A program made the position numbers and the translations under genes. Below are positions 9,189 to 18,120 of a DNA stretch of 64,000 bases, piece after piece; positions within the stretch are counted from its first letter, which is position 1, and each line of letters starts with the position of its first letter. The stretch comes from Alkalibacillus haloalkaliphilus (GTDB lineage Bacteria > Bacillota > Bacilli > Bacillales > Alkalibacillaceae). The stretch is from positions 98,337 to 162,336 of the forward strand of contig NZ_BJYA01000011.1 of NCBI RefSeq assembly GCF_007991275.1. The letters are read 5' to 3'. A model generated the notes under the pieces. The model had not been told where the DNA came from, made no database searches, and saw only the letters and a list, made by a program, of their open reading frames with translations.

Positions 9189-10301
9189 TTATAGTAAATC
9201 GTTTAAATCTTTATACTCTAACTCATGTGCATCAGCTACAGCTTTGTATGTCACATAGCCGTCAAGTGTATTTACACCTTTAGATAAGCTAGCGTTATCT
9301 AGAACGGCTTGCTTGTACCCTTTATTAGCTAGCTGCAATGCATATGGTACTGTTACATTTGTTAACCCAATTGTTGATGTTCTAGGAACTGCACCGGGCA
9401 TGTTAGCAACAGCATAATGGAGTACACCGTGCTTTTCATAAGTTGGGTTATCATGTGTTGTAATACGGTCACTTGTTGCAACAATTCCACCTTGGTCAAT
9501 CGCTACATCAACAACGACTGATCCAGGGTTCATCTGTTGAATCATTTCATCTGTTACAAGCTTTGGTGCCTTAGCTCCTGGGATTAACACAGCACCAATT
9601 AACAAGTCAGACTCTCTCACATGTTCTTCGATATTTAACGGATTAGACATAACCGTCTTAATTTGCTTACCGAAGATGTCATCAAGTTCACGCATACGCT
9701 CTGGACTTAGGTCAATTATTGTAACGTCAGCACCTAAACCGACTGCAATCTTAGCTGCGTTAGTCCCGACTACGCCACCACCAATAATTGTTACTTTACC
9801 TCGTGTAACACCAGGAATACCACCTAATAAAATTCCTTTTCCACCACGAGATTTCTCTAAAAATTGAGCTCCAATTTGTGAAGCCATTCGTCCAGCTACT
9901 TCACTCATAGGTGTTAAAAGCGGTAATGTGCCTTGAGCAGATTCAACTGTCTCATAAGCAATTCCGATTACTTTCTTCTCAGTTAGTGCTTTAGTTAACT
10001 CCGGCTCTGCTGCAAGGTGAAGGTATGTAAATAAAATTTGACCTTCATAGAAGTAATCATACTCCTCAGGCAGTGGTTCTTTAACTTTCATAACCATTTG
10101 CTGGTCCCATGCTTCCTTAGCAGTCGACACTATAGTAGCGCCAGCTTCCTTATATTGTTCATCCGTGAAATTCGATCCTTCGCCTGCATTTGTTTCAACA
10201 TAAAGTTCATGCCCAGCTTTTATTAAGGACATAACACCAGCAGGAGTTAAGGCAACACGGTTCTCATTATTTTTTATTTCCTTTGGTACACCTATTTTCA
10301 T
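9189..10301 (-). CDS. ald: Alanine dehydrogenase
   Basis: 370 aa, full length. Begins [20 protein letters not shown], the classical AlaDH/PNT N-terminus, with the Rossmann motif [15 protein letters not shown] for NAD and the PNT signature region further on. It interconverts L-alanine and pyruvate plus ammonia; in Bacillus it serves alanine catabolism and sporulation (family knowledge). GGAGG lies 7 bases before the ATG. Its closeness to the class III aminotransferase operon, same strand but with its own terminator, points to a local amino acid utilization cluster. Confidence 0.97.
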   Translation of the reverse strand: MKIGVPKEIKNNENRVALTPAGVMSLIKAGHELYVETNAGEGSNFTDEQYKEAGATIVSTAKEAWDQQMVMKVKEPLPEEYDYFYEGQILFTYLHLAAEPELTKALTEKKVIGIAYETVESAQGTLPLLTPMSEVAGRMASQIGAQFLEKSRGGKGILLGGIPGVTRGKVTIIGGGVVGTNAAKIAVGLGADVTIIDLSPERMRELDDIFGKQIKTVMSNPLNIEEHVRESDLLIGAVLIPGAKAPKLVTDEMIQQMNPGSVVVDVAIDQGGIVATSDRITTHDNPTYEKHGVLHYAVANMPGAVPRTSTIGLTNVTVPYALQLANKGYKQAVLDNASLSKGVNTLDGYVTYKAVADAHELEYKDLNDLL

Positions 10302-10384
10302 AATTAATCCTCCAATGCTAAAAGTTATTAAATTTATGTAACCGCTTTAACTATAACATGATATATAAAAAGTGGAAACTAAAT

Positions 10385-11143
10385 TTACAAATGACGGTGA
10401 ATCACATCTAGGCCCCCTGTAACTTCAACGACTGTACCTGTGATCATATCAGAGTCTTCATCACTTAGATGGGATACAACCCTTGCGATATCTTCACCTG
10501 TACCAGGCCTGCCAATCGGTGTTTCTGTTTCAGTAATTTCTCTAGCATTTACAATATCCGCTTCCTTCATATCATCAACGATTTTTCCTGGAGCGATCAT
10601 GTTCGCGGTAATTCTATTCTCCGCTTCTTCTAATGCTACTGTCTTCATTAGCGAAGCTAGTCCAACTTTAGCTGATGCAAAAGCCGATCGATAAATCCAA
10701 CCAGAACTATGGTCAACACCTTGAAACCCTAAGAAAACGATTCTACCGTACTGTTGTTTTCTCATAATCGGTAAGCAACGCTTCAATAAATAAAACGAAG
10801 CATCGAGATTTCCCCTCACCATCTCATTCCACTCTTGGTCTGTATAATCAAACAGTTTTTTTCGCTCAAATATATACGGACCAGCATTACTAATTAAAGA
10901 ATCCACACGTCCAAACTTTTCGTATGCTTGATCTACTGCTTCATTAATTGATGATACGTCCATCGTATCTAACTGAACAATATGTAAACGATGTTGATAC
11001 TCTGCCAATTCATCTAATAATGCTTCAGCTTTCTCTCGATCACTTCTATATGTAGCTGTTACACTATAACCTTTTGTTAATAACGCTTCTGTCATCTTTT
11101 TGCCTAAGCCTTTTGTTCCTGCAGTTACAATTGCATGTCTCAT
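10385..11143 (-). CDS. SDR-fold protein, probably catalytically altered
   Basis: 252 aa with a Rossmann nucleotide-binding start (TAGTKGLGKK, residues 7-16), the SDR NAG motif (ISNAGPY) and a C-terminal GxxxEVTGG block typical of FabG-like enzymes. The active site is unusual: the Tyr of YxxxK is Phe155 (SAFASAK, codon TTT checked), Lys159 is kept, and the usual Ser-Ser of the beta5 strand reads GF (VFLGFQG). It may bind NAD(P)H without classical reductase activity. B. subtilis has a similar gene near ytkL (ytkK, from memory). GGAGG site; monocistronic. Confidence 0.85.
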   Translation of the reverse strand: MRHAIVTAGTKGLGKKMTEALLTKGYSVTATYRSDREKAEALLDELAEYQHRLHIVQLDTMDVSSINEAVDQAYEKFGRVDSLISNAGPYIFERKKLFDYTDQEWNEMVRGNLDASFYLLKRCLPIMRKQQYGRIVFLGFQGVDHSSGWIYRSAFASAKVGLASLMKTVALEEAENRITANMIAPGKIVDDMKEADIVNAREITETETPIGRPGTGEDIARVVSHLSDEDSDMITGTVVEVTGGLDVIHRHL

Positions 11144-11296
11144 TTAAAGGCCTCCAATCATTCTTTGCCTACCTTTTTATTTTACCATGATTATTTTGGA
11201 AAATGAACGAAACAACTTTAAAGTCTATATTAATATTAGTATGAATATTCAGATAATAATGGTACAATACAATTAATTAGACAAGGAGGTGTCTTG

Positions 11297-11746
11297 ATGG
11301 CATTTGAATATCATGACATTGTCATTGCGGTAGATGGGTCTAAAGCGTCTGAATATGCTTTCTTAAAAGCAATCGACATCGCCAAAAGAAACCATGCCAA
11401 ACTCATTATTTCTCACGTAGTTGACACCCGAGTATACTCAACAATCGAAGCGTACGATCGAAGCGTTTCTGATCGTGTGCAAAATGATGCTCTTGAACTT
11501 TTACGAACTTACCAAACACGAGCTGAAGAAGCTGGCGTCGAAAATGTGGTGACTGACCTTGAACATGGTTCTCCAAAAGTGAAAATTGCTAAAGAAGTTG
11601 CTCCACGACATAATGCCGATTTAATTATTTGCGGTGCTACAGGTATGAACACCGTTGAACGTTTCTTTATTGGCAGTGTTTCTGAACACATTACACGCTA
11701 TTCAAAGGTTGATGTGTTAGTTATTCGTCCAGAAGATTCTAAATAA
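11297..11746 (+). CDS. Universal stress protein, UspA family
   Basis: 149 aa, single Usp domain. Starts with IVIAVDGSKASEYA and ends with the ATP-binding signature ICGATGMNTVERFFIGSVS (G-x2-G-x9-GS), so it belongs to the ATP-binding Usp branch. Likely a cytoplasmic stress-response dimer; no specific target is known. AAGGAGGTG lies six bases before the ATG at 11297, which is preferred over an in-frame TTG one codon upstream. A bidirectional terminator follows directly. Confidence 0.92.
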   Translation: MAFEYHDIVIAVDGSKASEYAFLKAIDIAKRNHAKLIISHVVDTRVYSTIEAYDRSVSDRVQNDALELLRTYQTRAEEAGVENVVTDLEHGSPKVKIAKEVAPRHNADLIICGATGMNTVERFFIGSVSEHITRYSKVDVLVIRPEDSK

Positions 11747-11776
11747 AAAAATGGGGGTGAGATACCCCCATTTTTT
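11744..11776. terminator. Bidirectional terminator, usp / EcsC-like gene
   Basis: Stem TGGGGGT / ACCCCCA with a 5-base loop, with AAAAAAA on the left and TTTTTT on the right. It works in both directions and overlaps the stop codons of both convergent genes. Confidence 0.9.
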
Positions 11777-12590
11777 AATGATGACGTTCTTGAATAGCTC
11801 GATATTGATAAAATCGTTTAGCAAAGTCACTTACACTTTTAGCCGTCTTATAATTGACCGTTGCACCAATCCCAACACTAATTAACGGAACACCTTGGAA
11901 TAGCTTTTTGCGGAACATTAAAATGGCAATTGTCTTAAATACATTTCTTAAAGGTTGCTCAATCCACGACGAGTTCGTGAGTTGTTTTTCTTGTGACATT
12001 AATCGATCATATTGCTCAATATCTCCTTTCAACTCTTCCCAAGCCTCATACTGAAGTCGTTTTGGTAAGGCACCTGCGTGTAATACTTTAAGAGCTACTA
12101 CCATTTCAATAGGGTTGTGCATGTTATACCCATAACTCGTTCCTACTAATTGCACTGTTCTCAAATTTAACCCGATCATCATCGGTAAGTCGACACCTAG
12201 CAATAACCAGCCACCAGCTCCTGTTGCTCCACCTTGAACAAATGAATATACACGATTACGAGCAACTTGTTGATCTGATAAGTAGGTTAACTTCTCAATT
12301 GATAACTTTCTTAAATCTTCAATTTGTTGAATATCCTCATCATAAGTTCTGCCGACTTGTAGAATACGGTTGTAAGCTTCAGCTTGTGCATTAGTCCCTT
12401 GTAAAAACGTATACGTATACAAAAGCCATTGATCAATACTTTCAAAAAACTTACGTTGAACCGGTTTCGGTAACTTATTAAACTGATCTTGCACCCACAG
12501 TTCATACACTTTTTCAAAATCATTTGATACATAGGAAGACACTTCACGTTCCCAACGTTCGATCTCCTTTAAGACGCGTTCCTCTCCCAT
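11775..12590 (-). CDS. EcsC family protein
   Basis: 271 aa. A charged helical N-terminal half is followed by Gly-rich hydrophobic stretches (GGATGAGGWLLLGVDLPMMI and VPLISVGIGATVNYKTAK) and the conserved YGYN-like segment, the pattern of the EcsC family (third protein of the Ecs ABC exporter locus in B. subtilis, function unclear). No ABC genes are adjacent, so this is a stand-alone member. It begins 15 bases after ytxK, whose end carries its AAAGGAG site, and closes the ytfI-ytfJ-ytxK gene run. Confidence 0.8.
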   Translation of the reverse strand: MGEERVLKEIERWEREVSSYVSNDFEKVYELWVQDQFNKLPKPVQRKFFESIDQWLLYTYTFLQGTNAQAEAYNRILQVGRTYDEDIQQIEDLRKLSIEKLTYLSDQQVARNRVYSFVQGGATGAGGWLLLGVDLPMMIGLNLRTVQLVGTSYGYNMHNPIEMVVALKVLHAGALPKRLQYEAWEELKGDIEQYDRLMSQEKQLTNSSWIEQPLRNVFKTIAILMFRKKLFQGVPLISVGIGATVNYKTAKSVSDFAKRFYQYRAIQERHH

Positions 12591-12605
12591 TAAAACACGG
12601 CTCCT

Positions 12606-13586
12606 TTATCGGTCATTCTTAAACCACTGATCGATTTGTTTAATAACATTGTTCGTTGCATGAACATCTTTAAATGAAGGTAGTTGTGCTAGCATGACTT
12701 TCTTCGGATCTCTTGTACCTTCACCCTTCTTTTGTAACACTAATATGCTTCTTGAGAATTTTTCATCTTTAAACATTGTTTTCGGCAATTCTAACACACC
12801 AACAATGTGAACTTGATCTTTTAAGAAGGCCTGTAGTTGCTCTTTCTGTTCACTTTCAAAAAGAAAGCTAGGTACAACAAAGAATAAGTACCCTCCTTCT
12901 TTAATATACTTTACACTTTGTTCTATAAATAAATGGTGTGCAAAAGAATGTCCTTCTTCTGCTTTTAACTCGTAAGAACTTGCCGTTTGGTCATCAGGAT
13001 AATAGCCAACTGGTAAATCAGATGCTACAACATCTACTGGCTCTAAAAGGATTGGTTTCAAGCTATCTTGATGGAAATATTCAATCTGACGTTCTTGTAA
13101 ATTCGTATTATTAAATGCTAAGCGAATTAAGGTAGGATCCACTTCACTTCCGTAAGTATCTACAGTTAAGTGTTCTTGTTGATTTAAAATGGTCAGTAAC
13201 AGATTACTCGAACCACAAGCAGGGTCAAATAAACGATATGACTGTTCCCCTTCTAAGAACTTATTAATAAGATAGCCAACAAATACGCCAATTGTATCAG
13301 GAGTAATATAGTGGTGCTGTTGAGTAGCACCTTTCATTCCTTTTAAAATAGCTAACTGCATCGCTTTACGTCTAGCTTCACGATCATACTGATTAAATTG
13401 TATTTGATTGACCTTATCTGTTAACTGCTTTTGATAAGTCGGTTCAAGGTCTTCAGGGACCTGTTGTTCAAATAATAAATTACTACTCGCTATTAATGCT
13501 TCGATATAAGGTGTGTTTTCTTCCTGCTCAATGATTGTACTTGTTTCATCTAACCAATTGAACAACTCGTTTATTTGTTGCTCCAT
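12606..13586 (-). CDS. ytxK: SAM-dependent methyltransferase YtxK
   Basis: 326 aa with a helical N-terminal part and a class I methyltransferase domain like those of type I restriction N6-adenine methylases. Motif I is FDPACGSSNLLL (about 125-136). The catalytic motif IV is DLPVGYY instead of NPPY/DPPY, so the DNA methylase activity is uncertain; this divergence is usual for YtxK as far as I recall. No restriction genes are nearby. The ATG at 13586 follows GAGGGAC. In B. subtilis ytxK precedes ackA; ackA is absent here. Confidence 0.85.
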   Translation of the reverse strand: MEQQINELFNWLDETSTIIEQEENTPYIEALIASSNLLFEQQVPEDLEPTYQKQLTDKVNQIQFNQYDREARRKAMQLAILKGMKGATQQHHYITPDTIGVFVGYLINKFLEGEQSYRLFDPACGSSNLLLTILNQQEHLTVDTYGSEVDPTLIRLAFNNTNLQERQIEYFHQDSLKPILLEPVDVVASDLPVGYYPDDQTASSYELKAEEGHSFAHHLFIEQSVKYIKEGGYLFFVVPSFLFESEQKEQLQAFLKDQVHIVGVLELPKTMFKDEKFSRSILVLQKKGEGTRDPKKVMLAQLPSFKDVHATNNVIKQIDQWFKNDR

Positions 13587-13660
13587 CAAAGTCCCTCCGT
13601 CACTATTTTATACACTATTCATTTTAGCAAACTTGTCGGGACTATGATAGTTTCAGCGCT

Positions 13661-14092
13661 TTAGTCAGGCGTATTTGTTGTTCCATAATGGTTTGTATGT
13701 TTGTTCTGCTGGACCATATGTTGAATTTTCTCAACTGCTTGAGGCGCTAAATCAATTAACTTCTCAACAATATGAGTCCCTTCATCTAGATGCACCATTT
13801 TTACATCGTGTGATCTGACAATTAAAAAAGCAATTGGTGTAATAGATACACCACCGCCAGCACCTCCACCGTAAGGCATATTAGACTGCGATGAATCGTC
13901 ATGGTTTCCTCCTGAGTTATTAAATTCACTACCACCAGAAGCAAAACCGAAACCGACTTTAGATACGGTCAAAATAACCGCAGATTTGTCTGGTGTTTCA
14001 ATTGGATCTCCAATGATTGTATTGACATCAATCATTTCTTTTAAGTTTTCCATTGCTGTTTCCATCATATTATGAATTGGATGCTCGCTCAT
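13661..14092 (-). CDS. ytfJ: Sporulation protein YtfJ (GerW family)
   Basis: 143 aa, starting MSEHPIHNMMETAMENLKEM, with the family core GDPIETPDKSAVILTVSKVG and a Gly-rich middle (YGGGAGGG). GerW/YtfJ is a forespore-associated protein needed for normal L-alanine germination in some Bacillus (family knowledge). The ATG at 14092 has AGGTGG seven bases upstream and is preferred over the ATG two codons earlier. The start lies inside the 3' end of ytfI (about 20-bp overlap), indicating translational coupling. Confidence 0.93.
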   Translation of the reverse strand: MSEHPIHNMMETAMENLKEMIDVNTIIGDPIETPDKSAVILTVSKVGFGFASGGSEFNNSGGNHDDSSQSNMPYGGGAGGGVSITPIAFLIVRSHDVKMVHLDEGTHIVEKLIDLAPQAVEKIQHMVQQNKHTNHYGTTNTPD

Positions 14093-14732
14093 TTCCATTC
14101 CACCTCTTTAATTTTTGATATTGCCACGCTATAGATAACGCATTACGCATAATTTGACCGATTCTGATTGATAATATGCATTCCAGCTCGGACTGAAGGG
14201 TCGGTTTTTGATAATTTGGTCTAACTTCAAATTCGGGATTATAATCACTTTGCATTAGAACAACCATCCAGTGACATCCCATACTTTTTAATGAATAAGC
14301 TGTCCCAACTAGAACAGCTGTTTGATTAGCTGCTTTAACACCTAATTCACTCACCCACTTAAAGTGGTGTAATCGGAAGGCTCTAACAACATTTAACACG
14401 TGTGGTACAACATCTCTTGTAGTATCAAATACTTTTTGTATGATGTGATATTGTTCTTCCATGTATTGAGGGGTGTAATGTTTCTCTTTATCTGGGACTT
14501 GATGATTTAACATTTCATCTTTTTCTACAATATCTAATGACAAATCACTGTTAAGGTCTATAACTGGTATAGATCGACGAAACACTTTTATGTTCATCCA
14601 TTTTACAGTTATAAAGATGTCATTCTGCTTGTTCGCATATGTAGCCATCAATTCAACGGTTACTTTGCTAAACAGAATAAAAATAATCGTAATTAATATA
14701 ATGACTAGTATACCCCCAACAATAACCAACAA
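14070..14732 (-). CDS. ytfI: DUF2953 protein YtfI
   Basis: 220 aa with an N-terminal transmembrane segment (about 1-22), then an amphipathic soluble part ending in a helical segment with CILSIRIGQIMRNAL, as in DUF2953 proteins. It is the first gene of the ytfI-ytfJ pair, overlapping ytfJ. Function unknown, but the conserved pairing with YtfJ suggests a role in the spore membrane. Translation starts at TTG, supported by AGGTGA four bases upstream. Confidence 0.85.
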   Translation of the reverse strand: MLVIVGGILVIILITIIFILFSKVTVELMATYANKQNDIFITVKWMNIKVFRRSIPVIDLNSDLSLDIVEKDEMLNHQVPDKEKHYTPQYMEEQYHIIQKVFDTTRDVVPHVLNVVRAFRLHHFKWVSELGVKAANQTAVLVGTAYSLKSMGCHWMVVLMQSDYNPEFEVRPNYQKPTLQSELECILSIRIGQIMRNALSIAWQYQKLKRWNGNERASNS

Positions 14733-14813
14733 AATTCACCTACCTTCTAGTTTTATATTCAGCTTAAATTGGTAAATTATACATATGATTTTTTTGTGAC
14801 AGTCTAATCTCAA

Positions 14814-14849
14814 TTAAAAACCCTTTCAGCTAATTACAGCTAAAAGGGT
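14814..14849 (-). terminator. Terminator of ytcJ
   Basis: A 12-bp stem (ACCCTTTTAGCT / AGCTGAAAGGGT on the minus strand, one G-U pair), followed by TTTTTAATT. It lies about 25 bases past the ytcJ stop. Confidence 0.85.
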
Positions 14850-14872
14850 AACAATACTTAAATTATATTAAT

Positions 14873-16474
14873 TTATTTTATATTTACTGCTTGATCGTCA
14901 TAAACTACTCTTCCATTGACAATAGTTTGATTTACTTTTATCTCATCAAGTTTTGACTTCTCAACTTCAAACGGATCTTTGTCTAACACTACGAAATCTG
15001 CAAAATGTCCTGGACTAATCTTGCCTTGAACATGATCTTTATTTATTACTTTCGCTGGATTCACAGTATAAAGTTTAATCGCCTCGTAAACAGATAACGA
15101 CTCATCTTCTAAGTAGACATTACCATCGAACATTGAACGACGATTAACTGATGCAGCAATTCCGTTTATCGGATTTACTTCTTCAATAGGAGCATCAGAT
15201 CCACCTGCACATAATATTCCTTCTTCTAAGTAAGTTTTCCAAGCATACGAAGTTTTGATCAATGAGTAACCAACTCTTTCAATTGCCCATGGAAAATCAG
15301 AAGACACAAATGTTGGCTGGATATCAATAACAATAGGTAGCTGCTTCATACGTTCTATAAGATCTGAACGCATTATTTGTGCGTGAATTATTCGATCTTT
15401 TAAGCCTTGTTTAGGAGGATTAGCTGCAATGGCATTTAACACTTTCTCTGTTGCCAAATCTCCTATAACATGAACAGCTACGGCCATGTCATAACTTCTT
15501 GCTTGTTGAATCAGCTTGTCTAAATCTTCATCAGAATGAATCGCTACGCCATTTGTTGATTGATCATCATGATAAGCTTGAGAAAGAAGTGCAGTCCTTC
15601 CTCCTAATGCTCCATCAACAAACAATTTCATAGCCCCAAATTCTAACCAATCATCAGTAGTATGACCCTTTCCTTGATCTTCAACATAATCCTCTACAAT
15701 CTCATGATGGACTAGTAAATGGGCACGGAAACGCTGATCCTTTTCAACAGTATTTTGAAAAGCCTGTACTGTTTTTTCATACCCACCATAATAGCTTAAG
15801 TCCTCACTATGACCGCTGACTAAACCATATGATAATAAATCATCAACCGAAGCATTGATTGCACGCTCTAAATAGGCTTGGTCTGGTTCAGGCATTGCTT
15901 CTTTTAACAATTCTTGAGCTTGGTCATGAAAATAGCCTGTCAACCGTCCTTGGTCATCCTTTTCGATTACACCACCATCAGGTTCTTCAGTCAGTTCATC
16001 AATCCCTGCAAGCTCCATTGCTCTACTATTTGCTACCATTGCATGACGACAAACACGTGTTAAAATGACTGGATGATTTGGACAAATAGCGTCTAATTCA
16101 TCACGATGAATCACGTCCGGTTCTTCCCAATTGTTTTCATTGAACCCTTCTGCAATCAACCATTTATGATCGGCTAATGATCGGGAATATTCCTCTACTT
16201 TATTAATAAGTTCTTCTCTTGATTGAGCATATGTAATATCTAACCGAATTAAACGCTCACCATGTCCTATAATATGTAAATGACTATCGATGAATCCGGG
16301 CAGCATAACACCATCAAAATACACTTGCTCTGTAACCTTTTCTTTATACTGGTCCATCAATTGATCAACTGTGCCTACATCAGCAATTTTTCCATTAACT
16401 TCATAGATAGCTTCAACACTTTCCCCTTCACGATTCATTGTATAGATTGTACCACCATACCAAATTTTCCCCAT
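14873..16474 (-). CDS. ytcJ: Amidohydrolase YtcJ (YtcJ-like, imidazolonepropionase superfamily)
   Basis: 533 aa. The metal-binding HxH is in GFIDSHLHIIGHG (about 62-74), with later conserved blocks KLFVDGALGGRTALL, AVHVIGD and CAGGSDAPIEEVNP (Asp ligand), typical of the YtcJ-like amidohydrolases such as the exoenzyme regulatory protein AepA group. A cytoplasmic hydrolase of unknown amide substrate. The ATG at 16474 lies 7 bases behind GGGAGG; eight upstream in-frame residues would remove that site. Monocistronic with its own terminator. Confidence 0.92.
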   Translation of the reverse strand: MGKIWYGGTIYTMNREGESVEAIYEVNGKIADVGTVDQLMDQYKEKVTEQVYFDGVMLPGFIDSHLHIIGHGERLIRLDITYAQSREELINKVEEYSRSLADHKWLIAEGFNENNWEEPDVIHRDELDAICPNHPVILTRVCRHAMVANSRAMELAGIDELTEEPDGGVIEKDDQGRLTGYFHDQAQELLKEAMPEPDQAYLERAINASVDDLLSYGLVSGHSEDLSYYGGYEKTVQAFQNTVEKDQRFRAHLLVHHEIVEDYVEDQGKGHTTDDWLEFGAMKLFVDGALGGRTALLSQAYHDDQSTNGVAIHSDEDLDKLIQQARSYDMAVAVHVIGDLATEKVLNAIAANPPKQGLKDRIIHAQIMRSDLIERMKQLPIVIDIQPTFVSSDFPWAIERVGYSLIKTSYAWKTYLEEGILCAGGSDAPIEEVNPINGIAASVNRRSMFDGNVYLEDESLSVYEAIKLYTVNPAKVINKDHVQGKISPGHFADFVVLDKDPFEVEKSKLDEIKVNQTIVNGRVVYDDQAVNIK

Positions 16475-16501
16475 ATTAAGTCCTCCCATTTTAGACATAT
16501 G

Positions 16502-16526
16502 AAAAGGGCAGCTTGATTGACTGCCC
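16502..16526 (-). terminator. Possible terminator of the SASP gene
   Basis: On the minus strand GGGCAG and CTGCCC are separated by nine bases and followed by TTTT. It lies about 120 bases downstream of the SASP stop and before the ytcJ start. The T run is short. Confidence 0.6.
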
Positions 16527-16547
16527 CCTCCACCATTCTATACCGGC

Positions 16548-16597
16548 TGTAAAAACATACACTTTTAAATCTAAAAGTTGTGATCATCGTTTTTACA
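16548..16597 (-). other. Nested hairpin in the SASP 3' untranslated region
   Basis: Outer arms TGTAAAAAC and GTTTTTACA (9 bp) enclose an inner hairpin ACTTTTA / TAAAAGT with a 4-base loop. It sits 50 bases past the SASP stop and before the GC-rich terminator. It may stabilize the sporulation transcript or act as a first terminator (inference). Confidence 0.5.
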
Positions 16598-16646
16598 ACT
16601 GATTAGAATGTCATAAAGCTTCAATTCACTATTTATTGTTTTCTAC

Positions 16647-16835
16647 TTAGTGCATTTGCTGTTGCGCTTGTTGTACTAAACGCTTTGTAATCTCGCCACC
16701 TACAGAACCGTTAGAACGAGATGTAGAATCTGGACCTAGTTGTACACCAAATTCTTGAGCGATCTCAGTTTTCATTTGGTCTAATGCAGCTTGTACGCCT
16801 GGTACTACTAAGTTGTTAGAGTTGTTGTTAGCCAT
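16647..16835 (-). CDS. Small acid-soluble spore protein, alpha/beta type
   Basis: 62 aa, starting [20 protein letters not shown]. It contains the GPR protease site TEIA followed by the conserved [23 protein letters not shown]-binding block that defines alpha/beta SASPs. It coats forespore DNA to protect against UV and heat and is degraded at germination (family knowledge). GAGGAGGTGA lies five bases before the ATG. Its place upstream of ytcJ and downstream of thiI is that of sspA in B. subtilis. Expected to be sigma-G dependent; no convincing promoter was assigned. Confidence 0.95.
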   Translation of the reverse strand: MANNNSNNLVVPGVQAALDQMKTEIAQEFGVQLGPDSTSRSNGSVGGEITKRLVQQAQQQMH

Positions 16836-16913
16836 TTCTTTCACCTCCTCGTTAACTATTTTGAGATAACTAGGGGTGATTCATACAATGCAAATCATGG
16901 AAGTTTTACAAGC

Positions 16914-18116
16914 CTATAATAACTCGTCAAATTCGCTTTCCTGACTTGGATTCGATGGACTAAACATAACCGTTTCTGTACCTTCAACAGCTTTTGCGAT
17001 ATCGTCGGTAAAATCAATCGGGGCTTCAAATTGATTTACTTTTTCACGTTTTGGTCTCGTTTTAGGTTGTTTAGGTACAAAAATTGTACAACAATCTTCA
17101 TATGGTCGGATCGAAATCTCATACGTTTCAATTTCTTTTGATATATCAATTATATCCGATTTATCCATAGCAACTAACGGCCTAATAATAGGGTAATTCG
17201 TTACTTCGTTGATTGTATGCATACTTTCCATCGTTTGGCTGGCAACTTGACCTAAACTTTCTCCTGTTGTCAGTGATAAAATCTCTTCTTTTTGAGCAAT
17301 TTGTTCACTTATACGTAACATGAGACGCCTCATAATCGTCATGCCATAGTTTTCAGGTGCCTCTTTAAAGATTTTTTGTTGTACTTCAGTGAATGGAACT
17401 AAGTGTAATTTCACTTCTCCACCAAATTTAGTTAACGTTTGAGCTAAGTCTTCAACCTTTTGTTTAGCACGCTCAGATGTGAATGGAGGAGAATGGAAGT
17501 GAATCGCTTCTATTTTCACGCCACGCTTCATCGTTAAATAACCTGCTACAGGACTATCAATCCCACCTGACATTAATAATAACGATTTACCAGTAGAACC
17601 TACAGGTAAACCACCTTTACCAGGAATATTGCGCGCAGTAATATAAGTGGCATCATGACGAATTTCCACTCTAATCTCTACATCAGGCTCACGAACATTT
17701 ACTGTCCATTCCTCTGAGTTTCTTAATAGATGTCCACCTAAAATTTGATTCATTTCTTGAGAACGAACCGGGAAATCTTTATTTGATCTCTTACAAGTGA
17801 TCTTAAAGGTTTGCCCATTTTCTAACCTTAAGGCTTCCAAAGCAGCTTCTTTTATTTTTTCTTCATCATTTACTACCTTCATAGCAAGGCTAAATGACTG
17901 AATCCCAAATATATCTTTACACTTATCAACTATTGGATCAGGATCACGCCCATCTAACAAAATGTACATGTGATCGCGTTTACCTTTAATTGATAAATCT
18001 GGGTAGTCTTTCAACGCCCTTTGAACGTTAGAACGTAGTGTATTGATAAAGAACTTTTGATTCTTTCCTTTTAATGCTAGTTCACCGTATCTAATTAAAA
18101 TGTGATCGTATTTCAT
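16914..18116 (-). CDS. thiI: tRNA 4-thiouridine synthase ThiI
   Basis: 400 aa, the size of Bacillus ThiI without the rhodanese domain found in E. coli. NFLD and THUMP domains (about 1-165) bind tRNA; the PP-loop ATP site is SGGIDSPVAGY (183-193). It adenylates U8 of tRNA and inserts sulfur delivered by a cysteine desulfurase. The start ATG lies four bases beyond the desulfurase stop and its GGGG site is inside that gene, so the two are coupled. Confidence 0.95.
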   Translation of the reverse strand: MKYDHILIRYGELALKGKNQKFFINTLRSNVQRALKDYPDLSIKGKRDHMYILLDGRDPDPIVDKCKDIFGIQSFSLAMKVVNDEEKIKEAALEALRLENGQTFKITCKRSNKDFPVRSQEMNQILGGHLLRNSEEWTVNVREPDVEIRVEIRHDATYITARNIPGKGGLPVGSTGKSLLLMSGGIDSPVAGYLTMKRGVKIEAIHFHSPPFTSERAKQKVEDLAQTLTKFGGEVKLHLVPFTEVQQKIFKEAPENYGMTIMRRLMLRISEQIAQKEEILSLTTGESLGQVASQTMESMHTINEVTNYPIIRPLVAMDKSDIIDISKEIETYEISIRPYEDCCTIFVPKQPKTRPKREKVNQFEAPIDFTDDIAKAVEGTETVMFSPSNPSQESEFDELL

Positions 18117-18120
18117 ATTA

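Noticed and set aside
9074..9283. 69-codon plus-strand ORF over the ald terminator
   Set aside because: It contains the ald terminator and runs antisense into the ald end; no ribosome-binding site.
12606..13586. Restriction-modification system based on the adenine-methylase-like gene
   Set aside because: It is YtxK by synteny, has a degenerate motif IV (DLPVGYY), and no specificity or nuclease gene is near.
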